Program-made: the position numbers and the translations under genes
The notes under the pieces: model-generated
Told to the model about the DNA's origin: nothing
Database searches by the model: none
Seen by the model: only the letters and a program-made list of their open reading frames with translations
NCBI GenBank assembly: GCA_040754375.1
Contig: JBFMCT010000022.1
Location: 1 to 52,262 of the forward strand
Origin: Actinomycetota bacterium
GTDB lineage: Bacteria; Actinomycetota; Acidimicrobiia; Acidimicrobiales; AC-14
Length of the DNA: 52,262 bases
Direction: 5' to 3'
Shown: positions 11,628 through 19,367 of the stretch, one piece after another
How positions within the stretch are numbered: the stretch's first letter is position 1
Layout: each line of letters starts with the position of its first letter

Positions 11628-12610
11628 TGGCCACGGCCACCGCCAGGGCCCGCCTGGGTGTGGTGCTGCTCATCCCCCGGCCGCTGCGGCGAGAGATCGA
11701 CGCCCTGCGCCGGGCGGTGGGCGACGGCACCTACGGCCGGGTCCCGGCCCACCTCACGCTCGTGCCCCCCGTCAACGTGGCCGGTGACCACCTGGTCGAC
11801 GCCCTGCGGGTGCTGCGGGAGGCGGCCGCCGCCACCCGCCCGTTCTCGGTCCACCTGGGCCCGCCCTCCACCTTCCTGCCCGCCAACCCGGTGCTCTACC
11901 TGCCCCTGGTCGGGGAAGGGCGGGCGTCGGTGTTCGCGCTGCGCGAGCGGGTGTTCCGGGAGCCGTTGGCCCGCACGTTGACGTGGCCCTTCGTGCCCCA
12001 CGTGACCATCGCCGACGAGGCCTCTCCCGAGCGGGTGCGGGCCGCCGAACTGGCCCTGTGCGACTTCGCGGCCGAGGTCTTCTTCGACCGCCTGCACCTG
12101 CTCCAGGAGCGGGAGGGCCGGGTGTGGGAGCCCGTCGCCGACGCCCCCTTCCGGGCCCCGGCGGTGGTGGGGCGGGGCGGTCTGCCAGTGGAGATGACGG
12201 TGTCCGAACAGCTCGACCCCGAGGCCCGGGCCTTCTCCGACGCCGAGTGGGAGCGCCTGTGGGAGGCCCAGGGCGTGGCCGGGGGCGACCCCGAGCGCGC
12301 CAACCTGGCCGTGGTGGCCCGCCGCCACGGCCGCCTGGTGGCGACGGCCGAGGGGTGGGCCTACGCGGGAGTGGCCTTCCTCGACAACCTGCTGGTGGCC
12401 GAGGACCTGCGGGGCCAGGGGATCGGCTCCCACGTGCTGGCCGCCTTCGAGTCCGTGGCCGTGGAGCGCGGCTGCCCCCGTCTGGCCACCGACGTGTGGG
12501 CCGGCAGCGGGGCCGAGGCGTTCTACCTGAGCCGGGGCTGGATCGAGGAGGGCCGCCGAACAGACTGGTGGGGCGGCCGCCAACGCATTCACCTCCGCCG
12601 CGACCGCTAG
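11627..12610 (+). CDS. 2H phosphoesterase (2'-5' RNA ligase-like) fused to GNAT acetyltransferase
   Basis: The 327-residue protein has two domains. The N-terminal one (about 1-180) is a 2H phosphoesterase with both HxT motifs, HLT at 42-44 (HLTLVPP) and HVT at 125-127 (HVTIAD); this family opens cyclic phosphodiesters or acts on 2'-5' RNA links. The C-terminal one (about 190-320) is a GNAT N-acetyltransferase with the acetyl-CoA motif LRGQGIGSHVL (261-271) and a typical AEAFYLSRGW ending. Substrates are unknown. ATG 11627 is preferred; GTG 11606 is a longer alternative. Confidence 0.8.
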   Translation: MATATARARLGVVLLIPRPLRREIDALRRAVGDGTYGRVPAHLTLVPPVNVAGDHLVDALRVLREAAAATRPFSVHLGPPSTFLPANPVLYLPLVGEGRASVFALRERVFREPLARTLTWPFVPHVTIADEASPERVRAAELALCDFAAEVFFDRLHLLQEREGRVWEPVADAPFRAPAVVGRGGLPVEMTVSEQLDPEARAFSDAEWERLWEAQGVAGGDPERANLAVVARRHGRLVATAEGWAYAGVAFLDNLLVAEDLRGQGIGSHVLAAFESVAVERGCPRLATDVWAGSGAEAFYLSRGWIEEGRRTDWWGGRQRIHLRRDR

Positions 12611-12807
12611 TCGATGACTGCCCCCCTGTTACTGGGTGGGCCAGTCGATGCGGGCTACGAGCCGGCGGACTTCCAACGGCGGAGGCTCCCAGGACGACGG
12701 TCCGCATGCCCCCACGGACTGGCCCGAGTGCGATGGGCGCGAGCTTGTGGACACATCGGTGGTCTTGTTGTTCTGTATGCGTGGATGGTCCGGCACCGCG
12801 TTCCGTC

Positions 12808-13293
12808 ATGGTTAGGGCGCTGACCAGGGCGTCCGGCGACGGCGCCCGGCGGGAGTTCGAGGCCTTCTTCGTCGACGTCGAGCCCCGTCTTCGTCGCGCC
12901 CTCGTGGCTCGCTACGGGCCAGAGGATGCGGCGGACGCCGTTGCCGAGGCGTTGACGTGGGCGTGGGCGCATTGGCACCGAATGAGGGTGATGGAGAACG
13001 CCGTGGGATACCTGTACCGCGTGGCCCAGAGCGCGCATCGCGAGAGGCGCCAGGGGTTCCTTGCCCTGCTGGCGGCCGAGGACGGCCCCCATGTGGAACC
13101 AGGTCTGCTGCCTGCCTTGATTGCGCTGCCGGACCGGCAACGCACGGCCGTCTGGCTAGTCGTCGCGTCGCACTTCACGCAGAAGGAGGCTGCCGAAGCA
13201 ATGGGAGTGTCTCGGTCTGCTGTCGCAACACACGTGGAGCGCGGGCTGAACGCACTTCGGTCCGGGCTGCACGCTGCCGCGGCCGAGGGGTGA
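12808..13293 (+). CDS. ECF-like RNA polymerase sigma factor
   Basis: The 161-residue protein has a sigma region-2-like N-terminal half (FEAFFVDVEPRLRRALVARY, then DAADAVAEALTWAWAHW) and a region-4 helix-turn-helix (ALPDRQRTAVWLVVAS, then FTQKEAAEAMGVSRSAVATHVERGL). This matches small group IV (ECF) factors. ATG 12808 gives the domain boundaries expected. The following membrane protein overlaps it by one base and may act as its regulator. Codon use is less G/C-biased than in neighbouring operons. Confidence 0.82.
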   Translation: MVRALTRASGDGARREFEAFFVDVEPRLRRALVARYGPEDAADAVAEALTWAWAHWHRMRVMENAVGYLYRVAQSAHRERRQGFLALLAAEDGPHVEPGLLPALIALPDRQRTAVWLVVASHFTQKEAAEAMGVSRSAVATHVERGLNALRSGLHAAAAEG

Positions 13294-14504
13294 TGATGAA
13301 CGAGGAACGCATCCGCAGGGCGTTGGTCCGGCTCGGCGACGAGGCGGCTGCCATGGTGGGCGAAACGGAGGTCGAGGACGTGGTCGCGTCTCTCCGCGCC
13401 CAACCCGCAAGGAACAGGTCAGGGCGTTGGTTGACGCCTATCGCCAGCGTGGCGGTGGGCGCCATGGCCCTCCTCTTCATCGTGGTCCTGCGCCCCGGAC
13501 AGGGCCCAGGGCTCTCACTGTCCCTGAGCGACCCGCCCGGCGAGACAGGGGCGACGGGAACAGCCGGCGGTCCGAACGAGGACGGCTGGACGATCCTCGA
13601 TGACGGCCCGCTGTCGGCCCGATCGGGGGCATCGCTGACTTGGACCGGGACCGAGGTCGTCGTCTTGGGCGGCGAGCACCACTCGGATGGGGCCGCGTTC
13701 AACCCTGCGAAGCGATCCTGGCGGCCGATCGCCCAGTCGCCATTGCCCCCAGGGGTTCCGCAGACGGTGTGGACCGGCAACCTGCTTCTGGCCGTGGGCG
13801 GGTCGGCCGGCAGCCGCTCAGCAGCGGCCTACGATCCCGTCGGTGACAACTGGCGAGAGGTTGCCGTCCCACCGGCGCTGAGGTTCTCCCACCTCGGTGG
13901 AGTAGGACGACCGTCCTTCCACTGGGCCGACAGCGAGGCCGTGCTAGTCGACTCCTGGGCCGCGTACGACCCAGCCTCGGGCCGCTGGAGGGAACTACCG
14001 GCACCGCCGGAAGGTTTCGGGCCGGTAGGTGAGGCCCAGGCCGTCGCCGTCTGGGGTCGTGACCTTTGGCTGATCGGCCCCCGGGCTGTGGTTCGCCTCG
14101 ACCTCGGCACGGGGGCATCGGCCCAGTTCCCTGCGCCCCGCAACGGAGCGCGGGACCAGTTCGCGGACGGCGCCGTAGTCGGGGACGACCTGTACTTCGC
14201 AGGTGAATCCGGTGTCGTCTCGCGCTTGGAGAACGGGCGGTGGACGACTGAGCACCTGGCGCCGGGAGGGGCCATGTGCGTGCCGGAGATCGTCGAGCTC
14301 GCGGGCCAACCCGTGGTGAGGACGTGCGCAGGGATCGTGTCGAGAGGCTCCGGCGGCTGGGAGCAGATTTCGTCCGACAGCGCATGCTGCTACCGAACGC
14401 TCGTGTCGTCAGGCCGCGAACTGTTCCTTTGGGACAGCAACGACGATGTCAGGAACGATCCCTCGGCGCCTCGGAAATCATTCCGGTCCTGGCGGCCCTC
14501 GTAG
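13293..14504 (+). CDS. membrane-anchored Kelch/beta-propeller-like protein, putative anti-sigma partner
   Basis: The 403-residue protein has an N-terminal cytoplasmic stretch of about 45 residues, one membrane helix (about 48-66, IASVAVGAMALLFIVVL), then a linker rich in Gly/Thr. The external part has repeated Kelch-like blades (AFNPAKRSWRPI, AAYDPVGDNWREV, AAYDPASGRWREL, each preceded by a VVVLGG/LLLAVGG-type strand). Its ATG shares bases with the sigma factor stop (ATGA), so a sigma/membrane-regulator pair is likely. No zinc anti-sigma HxxxCxxC motif is visible, so direct sigma binding is inference. Confidence 0.6.
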   Translation: MMNEERIRRALVRLGDEAAAMVGETEVEDVVASLRAQPARNRSGRWLTPIASVAVGAMALLFIVVLRPGQGPGLSLSLSDPPGETGATGTAGGPNEDGWTILDDGPLSARSGASLTWTGTEVVVLGGEHHSDGAAFNPAKRSWRPIAQSPLPPGVPQTVWTGNLLLAVGGSAGSRSAAAYDPVGDNWREVAVPPALRFSHLGGVGRPSFHWADSEAVLVDSWAAYDPASGRWRELPAPPEGFGPVGEAQAVAVWGRDLWLIGPRAVVRLDLGTGASAQFPAPRNGARDQFADGAVVGDDLYFAGESGVVSRLENGRWTTEHLAPGGAMCVPEIVELAGQPVVRTCAGIVSRGSGGWEQISSDSACCYRTLVSSGRELFLWDSNDDVRNDPSAPRKSFRSWRPS

Positions 14505-14523
14505 CGCCGCTTACGTTCGGTCG

Positions 14524-15519
14524 TTAGCCGTAGGCTTCGGTGAAGTCCCGCAGCTTGGCGATCTGGTGGCGGGCCTCGACGCGCCGGACGGTGCCCGACT
14601 TGGAGCGCATGACCAGCGACGAGGTGGTGGCCGACCCGCCCCGGGTGTAGTGGACGCCCCGGAGCAGCTCACCGTCGGTGACCCCGGTGGCCGCGAAGAA
14701 GCAGTTGTCACCGGCCACGAGGTCGTCGGTGCCCAGGACTTGGTCGAGGGAGCGGCCGGCGGCTAGCACGGCGTCGCGCTCGGCGTCGCTCTGGGGGCAC
14801 AGGCGGCCCTGGATCTCCCCGCCCAGGCACTTGAGGGCGGCTGCGCTGATCACGCCTTCGGGGGTGCCGCCGATGCCGAAGAGGATGTCGGCCCCCGTCT
14901 CGGGCCAGCCCGTGGAGATGGCGCCGGCCACGTCGCCATCCTGGATCAGCCGGATGCGGGCGCCCGCCTGGCGGATCTCGGCGATGAGGGCGGCGTGGCG
15001 GGGCCGGTCGAGCACGACGGCCGTAACCTCGGACACCTCGCGGCCCAGCGCCTTGGCCACCGCGTGGAGGTTGTCGGTGGGGGTGGCGGTGATGTCGATC
15101 GAGCCCGCGGCCTCGGCCCCGACGGCGATCTTGTCCATGTAGAAGCAGGGCCCGGGGTCGAACATGCTGCCCCGCTCGCTCAGGGCGATCACGGCCAGGG
15201 CGTTGCCCCGGCCCAGCGAGGTCAGCGTGGTGCCCTCCAGGGGGTCGACGGCGATGTCGACCTGGGGCGGCGACCCGTCACCGAGCTGCTCGCCGTTGAA
15301 GAGCATGGGGGCGTCGTCCTTCTCGCCCTCGCCGATGACGACGATGCCGTCCATGGCGATGTTGCCGAGGACGGCCCGCATGGCGTTGGTGGCGGCGCCG
15401 TCGGCCTTGTTCTTGTCGCCCCGGCCCATCCAGCGGGCGGCGGCCATGGCGGCCGCCTCGGTGACCCGCACCAGTTCGAGGGCCAGGTTGCGGTCGGGGG
15501 CCTGCTTGCTCGCTGTCAT
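14524..15519 (-). CDS. glpX: class II fructose-1,6-bisphosphatase
   Basis: GlpX hydrolyses fructose-1,6-bisphosphate to fructose-6-phosphate in gluconeogenesis. The 331-residue protein has the family metal-site motifs [11 protein letters not shown] (about 63-73) and DPLEGTT (92-98), the [12 protein letters not shown] block and the [14 protein letters not shown] segment near the C-terminus. Class II is the usual FBPase in actinobacteria. I chose ATG 15519 rather than an upstream reading because a TAGGGT -10 box sits eight bases before it and upstream residues are not conserved-looking. Confidence 0.93.
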   Translation of the reverse strand: MTASKQAPDRNLALELVRVTEAAAMAAARWMGRGDKNKADGAATNAMRAVLGNIAMDGIVVIGEGEKDDAPMLFNGEQLGDGSPPQVDIAVDPLEGTTLTSLGRGNALAVIALSERGSMFDPGPCFYMDKIAVGAEAAGSIDITATPTDNLHAVAKALGREVSEVTAVVLDRPRHAALIAEIRQAGARIRLIQDGDVAGAISTGWPETGADILFGIGGTPEGVISAAALKCLGGEIQGRLCPQSDAERDAVLAAGRSLDQVLGTDDLVAGDNCFFAATGVTDGELLRGVHYTRGGSATTSSLVMRSKSGTVRRVEARHQIAKLRDFTEAYG

Positions 15520-15527
15520 AGGGCCGA

Positions 15528-15533
15528 ACCCTA
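15528..15533 (-). promoter_or_regulatory. -10 box of glpX (TAGGGT), likely leaderless
   Basis: On the minus strand TAGGGT ends eight bases before the glpX ATG. There is no Shine-Dalgarno sequence between, so the mRNA probably begins at the start codon. Confidence 0.45.
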
Positions 15534-15608
15534 GTGCGTCCCCTCGGGGCCGAGCCTGCCCGGCAGGCCCCCGGGCTGCGATACTCACTCTGTGCGTGCG
15601 AGGACTGC

Positions 15609-17240
15609 GTGACGGCCAGGCAACAGTGGCGCCAGGCCTACGAACAGGCGGCCGCTGACCAGCAGCCGTCCCACGTCACGCCCTCGGGTATCACTTTGGA
15701 GCCCTGCTACGGCACCGACGAGGGGGAGTGGCCCGGCCTCTACCCCTACACCCGGGGCCTGCACCCGGGCATGTACCTGACCAAGCCCTGGACTGTGCGC
15801 ATGTTCGCCGGCTACGGAAGCCCCGAGGACACCAACACCCGGTTCCGCGACATCCTCGACCACGGTGGCCACGGGCTGTCGGTGGCCTTCGACCTGCCGA
15901 CGCTCATGGGCCGCGACTCGGACGACCCCCTGGCCCTGGGGGAGGTCGGGCGGTGCGGGGTGGCCGTCGACACGCTGGCCGATGTCGAGGACCTCTTCGC
16001 GGGCATCGACCTGGGCGACGTCACCACCTCGATGACCATCAACGGGCCGGCCGCCATCCTGCTGGCCATGTACGTGGCCGTGGCCGACCGGGCGGGGGTG
16101 GCCAGGGCCCGGCTGGGGGGCACGACCCAGGCCGACATCCTCAAGGAGTACCAGGCCCAGAAGGAGTTCATCTTCCCGCCCCGGCCCTCCATGCGGCTGG
16201 TGACCGACATGATCGCCTTCTGCTCGGCCGAGATGCCCCGCTGGCACCCGCTGTCGGTGTCGGGCTACCACATACGCGAGGCGGGGGCCACGGCCGCCCA
16301 GGAGCTGGCTTTCACACTGGCCAACGGCTTCGCCTACGTGGAGGCGGGGGTGGCCAGCGGCCTCGACGTCGACCGGTTCGCCCCCCGGCTCAGCTTCTTC
16401 TTCAACGCCCAGATCGACTTCTTCGAAGAGATCGCCAAGTTCCGCGCCGCCCGCCGCCTCTGGGCCCGGTGGATGCGGGAGCGCTACGGCGCCGAGGACC
16501 CGCGGTCGTGGCATTGCCGGTTCCACGTGCAGACCTCGGGGGCGTCGCTTACCGCCCAGCAGCCCGAGGTCAACGTCGTGCGCACGGCCATCGAGGCCCT
16601 GGCGGGCGTGCTGGGCGGCACCCAGAGCCTGCACACCAACGCCATGGACGAGGTGCTTGCCCTGCCCAGCGAGCTCAGTGCCCGCCTGGCCGTGCGCACC
16701 CAGCAGGTGATCGCCCACGAGACGGGCGTGGCCGCCGTGGCCGACCCCCTGGGCGGGTCGTGGTACGTCGAGTCGCTCACCGACGACATGGAGCGGCGGG
16801 CCGAGGAGGTGCTGGCCGGCCTGGACGACATGGGCGGCGGCTCGATGCTCGAGGGGGTGTACGCCGGTATCGAGCGGGGCTGGTTCCAGCGCCGGATCAG
16901 CGAGTCGGCCTACGAGCTGTCCCGCCGCCTGGAGTCGGGCGAGCGGGCATGGGTGGGGGTCAACTGCTTCGTCGACGACCGCGGCCCCGTCCCCGACCTG
17001 CACGAGGTCGACGCGGCCGTCGAGGACCGCCAGCACAAGCGGGTGTCCGAGGTGCGGGCCAGCCGGTCACCGGCGGCCGTGGCCGCCGCCCTCGCCCAGG
17101 TGGCGGCCGACGCCCGGGTGGGCGACCGCAACCTCATGCCCGCCGTCCTGGCGGCAGTCAACGCCTACGCCACCGTGGGTGAGATCGTCGGCGCCCTCGC
17201 GGGCGTGTTCGGGCGCTGGACCGAGGACCCGGTGCTGTAA
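15609..17240 (+). CDS. B12-dependent acyl-CoA mutase large subunit (isobutyryl-CoA mutase-like)
   Basis: The 543-residue protein is a catalytic subunit of the methylmalonyl-CoA mutase superfamily: [34 protein letters not shown], the active-site SGYHIREAG (His221) and [14 protein letters not shown]. It ends before any B12-binding domain (no DxHxxG), so it needs a separate small subunit, which is not in this window. By motif alignment Phe66 (RMFAGYG) replaces the Tyr89, and Gln184 (AQKEFIFPP) the Arg207, that grip methylmalonyl-CoA in true MCM. This Phe/Gln pair is typical of isobutyryl-CoA mutase. GTG 15609 is the start. meaB lies downstream. Confidence 0.82.
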   Translation: MTARQQWRQAYEQAAADQQPSHVTPSGITLEPCYGTDEGEWPGLYPYTRGLHPGMYLTKPWTVRMFAGYGSPEDTNTRFRDILDHGGHGLSVAFDLPTLMGRDSDDPLALGEVGRCGVAVDTLADVEDLFAGIDLGDVTTSMTINGPAAILLAMYVAVADRAGVARARLGGTTQADILKEYQAQKEFIFPPRPSMRLVTDMIAFCSAEMPRWHPLSVSGYHIREAGATAAQELAFTLANGFAYVEAGVASGLDVDRFAPRLSFFFNAQIDFFEEIAKFRAARRLWARWMRERYGAEDPRSWHCRFHVQTSGASLTAQQPEVNVVRTAIEALAGVLGGTQSLHTNAMDEVLALPSELSARLAVRTQQVIAHETGVAAVADPLGGSWYVESLTDDMERRAEEVLAGLDDMGGGSMLEGVYAGIERGWFQRRISESAYELSRRLESGERAWVGVNCFVDDRGPVPDLHEVDAAVEDRQHKRVSEVRASRSPAAVAAALAQVAADARVGDRNLMPAVLAAVNAYATVGEIVGALAGVFGRWTEDPVL

Positions 17241-17980
17241 TGCTCTGTTCGCACTGCGGGGCCACCTACACGGTGGGGGTCAACGCCGCCTGCCGCGACT
17301 GCCGGCTGGCCCTGGGCGACGTCAAGCCCCCGACCCTGCCCGAGACCGAGGACGGCGGCCTCTACGAGGTGGCCTTCGACATGTCGGAGTGGCTGCCCGA
17401 GGAGCGCATCGAGGCCGGCCTCACCCTGACCTCCGAGCGGGTGCCGTGGCGCTGGGAGGAGGGCCCGGTGCTGGTCGTGCGCGAGGACGACGAGGTCCTC
17501 GTCGACGACCTGCTGGGCAAGGAGGAGGGCGAGGGCGATGTCTGGGAGGAGGAGGCGGCTGACCTCGAGGACGGGGGCGAGGAGGCCCAGGTGGCCATGA
17601 GCGACCTGTTCGACGTGGCCGACCGGCTCATGAGGGCCCCCTGGAACGACGAGCTGGTGGCCGAGGTCGGTGCCCTGGCCGAGCTGGTGGCCTCCCTGCC
17701 GCCCCCCTTTGGGGTCAGCCGGCCCGTGTGGGACACGATCGCCTCCCGGGCCGCAGCCGTGACCGCGGCGGCGGCCCTGACCGACGGCGACGACACCGGC
17801 GACGGCACCGGCGAAGACGGCACCGGCGAGGGCGACGGCGACGGCACCGGCGACGACGAAGACGGCACCGGCGAGGGCACCGGCGACGACACCGAGGGCG
17901 ACGGCGACGACGATGACGTGGAGCTGCCGGTGGAGGGGGCCGCCCGTGAGCTGCGGGCCTACCTCCGAGACCTGATCTGA
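17240..17980 (+). CDS. zinc-ribbon protein with acidic Gly/Asp/Thr repeat tail, function unknown
   Basis: The gene starts at ATG 17240 inside the mutase stop codon (TAATG), so it is co-translated with it. The 246-residue product begins with a CxxC-x11-CxxC zinc ribbon (Cys 3, 6, 18, 21). A middle part follows with SEWLPEERIEAGL and a Glu-rich stretch, then a predicted helical segment. From about 175 there are some 50 residues of Asp/Gly/Glu/Thr repeats (GDGTGEDGTGEG), and a short hydrophobic end. I do not recognise a family. The ribbon suggests a nucleic-acid or protein contact; the tail is probably disordered. Confidence 0.7.
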   Translation: MLCSHCGATYTVGVNAACRDCRLALGDVKPPTLPETEDGGLYEVAFDMSEWLPEERIEAGLTLTSERVPWRWEEGPVLVVREDDEVLVDDLLGKEEGEGDVWEEEAADLEDGGEEAQVAMSDLFDVADRLMRAPWNDELVAEVGALAELVASLPPPFGVSRPVWDTIASRAAAVTAAAALTDGDDTGDGTGEDGTGEGDGDGTGDDEDGTGEGTGDDTEGDGDDDDVELPVEGAARELRAYLRDLI

Positions 17981-18027
17981 CATCGGCGCCGGGCCCCACG
18001 ACCGGCGACTCCGTATACCTTTCCGAG

Positions 18028-18726
18028 ATGCTCCTGGCCGAGTTGGAGGTCCGCCACTCGCGGGCGGTGGCCCCGACTCGGCGGGTCGCGCTCGGGCCCC
18101 TGTGGCTGCCCACCGACCCGGCCCCCGGTTACGGGGGGATCCTGCTGGGGGGCATCGTGGCCGCCCACATGGCCGACGTGCCCGACGAGGTACGCGACGG
18201 CCTGCTGGCCCTCGTCGACGACCTCGAGAAGGGCAAGAGCATCGCCCAGCCCCGCCTCCGCCACCGGTTCCAGAACGACGTGGTGGGCCTCGAACGCAGC
18301 CGCCACGCCCTGGTGGGCGACGCCCAGGACATGCGCTTCGAGATCGACGGCCACGGCAAGCCCGTCCCCCAGCTCCTGGGCGCGGTCTACGCCGCCGGCC
18401 GGGCGCACGCCGACGCCCGGCCCGCGGTCTTCGCGGCCATCCGCAAGGGAGCCCGGTGGGAGGGAGAGCTGGGCCCGAGCCTGGTGGCCCACCTGGCCGA
18501 CCCCACCAGTGCCCCGCCCACCTCGTGGCGGAGGTTCCCCACCGACGAGCGCTGGGCCCTGAAGGTGCTGGGCTTCGGGCCCGACCTGCGGCCCGACCGC
18601 GACGAGGTGCAGAAGCGGTTCCGCTCGCTGATCAGGGCGGCCCACCCCGACCACGGGGCCGAGAACCTGGGGGCGGGCCAGCGCATCTTGGAGCTCACCG
18701 AAGCCCGCCGCATCCTGATGGCGTGA
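18028..18726 (+). CDS. J-domain (DnaJ-like) protein
   Basis: The 232-residue protein carries a C-terminal J-domain-like segment with the diagnostic HPD tripeptide at about 206-208 (RAAHPDHG), flanked by KRFRSLIR and the helix RILELTEARRIL. J-domains stimulate Hsp70 ATPase. The N-terminal 170 residues have no obvious match and include a helical DVPDEVRDGLLALVDDLEKG segment. Having the J-domain at the C-terminus is unusual for a housekeeping DnaJ, so this is likely a specialised co-chaperone or a degenerate J-like protein. It overlaps the next gene by four bases. Confidence 0.65.
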   Translation: MLLAELEVRHSRAVAPTRRVALGPLWLPTDPAPGYGGILLGGIVAAHMADVPDEVRDGLLALVDDLEKGKSIAQPRLRHRFQNDVVGLERSRHALVGDAQDMRFEIDGHGKPVPQLLGAVYAAGRAHADARPAVFAAIRKGARWEGELGPSLVAHLADPTSAPPTSWRRFPTDERWALKVLGFGPDLRPDRDEVQKRFRSLIRAAHPDHGAENLGAGQRILELTEARRILMA

Positions 18727-19295
18727 GCGCCGCCGCCCCCGACCGGGCGGTGCTGCTGGCCCCCGGGGCCAGCGCGGGCCGCGACCAGCCCGCCCTGGTG
18801 GCCATGGAGGCCGCCCTCGACGGGGCCCCCGTCGAGCGCATGGACTTCCCCTACCGCCGGGAGGGCCGCAAGGCCCCGGACCGGTCGCCCGTCCTGGTGG
18901 CCGCCGTGCGGGCCGAGGCCGCCGCCCTGGCCGCCCGGACGGGCCTGGCCCCCGACCGGCTGGTCCTGGGGGGCCGCTCGATGGGCGGGCGCATGTGCTC
19001 CATGGCGGTGGCCGAGGGCCTCGACGCCATGGCCCTGGTCCTCGTCAGCTACCCCCTGCACCCCCCGGGCCGGCCCGACAAGCTGCGCACCGAGCACTTC
19101 GGGGCCCTGGCCGTCCCCTGCCTGTTCGTCTCGGGCACCAGGGACGCCTTCGGTTCGCCGGCCGAGCTGGAGGCGGCCACGGCCGCCATCGCCGGCCCCG
19201 TGACCCATGTGTGGGTCGAAGGCGGCGACCACGGCCTGCGCCGCCGCGACGCCGAGGTGGCGGCCGTCGTGGCCGGTTTCGTGCGCTCGCTCTGA
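18723..19295 (+). CDS. small alpha/beta hydrolase (KANL3/Tex30-like)
   Basis: The 190-residue protein has an alpha/beta hydrolase core: nucleophile elbow GGRSMGGR with Ser86, acid Asp141 in SGTRDAFG and His170 in GGDHGL. The compact form and LLAPGASAGRDQP opening resemble the KANL3/Tex30 (DUF1749-like, dienelactone hydrolase fold) group. Substrate unknown. It starts with GTG 18723 overlapping the J-domain gene stop (GTGA), suggesting co-expression. The gene converges with the MFS gene downstream. Confidence 0.78.
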   Translation: MSAAAPDRAVLLAPGASAGRDQPALVAMEAALDGAPVERMDFPYRREGRKAPDRSPVLVAAVRAEAAALAARTGLAPDRLVLGGRSMGGRMCSMAVAEGLDAMALVLVSYPLHPPGRPDKLRTEHFGALAVPCLFVSGTRDAFGSPAELEAATAAIAGPVTHVWVEGGDHGLRRRDAEVAAVVAGFVRSL

Positions 19296-19367
19296 GCCTC
19301 AGCCCGCGGTCTTTGTAGATTTGTTGCCGATCAGCGGACGAAGATCGACCCAGACTTCCGGGCGGCG

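Noticed and set aside
12611-12807. Extra gene or clear promoter before the sigma factor
   Set aside because: The 197-base gap has only short open frames without family features, and no -35/-10 pair with good spacing could be settled.
17780-17920. Possible tandem repeat or CRISPR-like array (GACGGCACCGGC units)
   Set aside because: The units are short, imperfect, in frame and lack spacers; they encode the acidic repeat tail of the zinc-ribbon protein.
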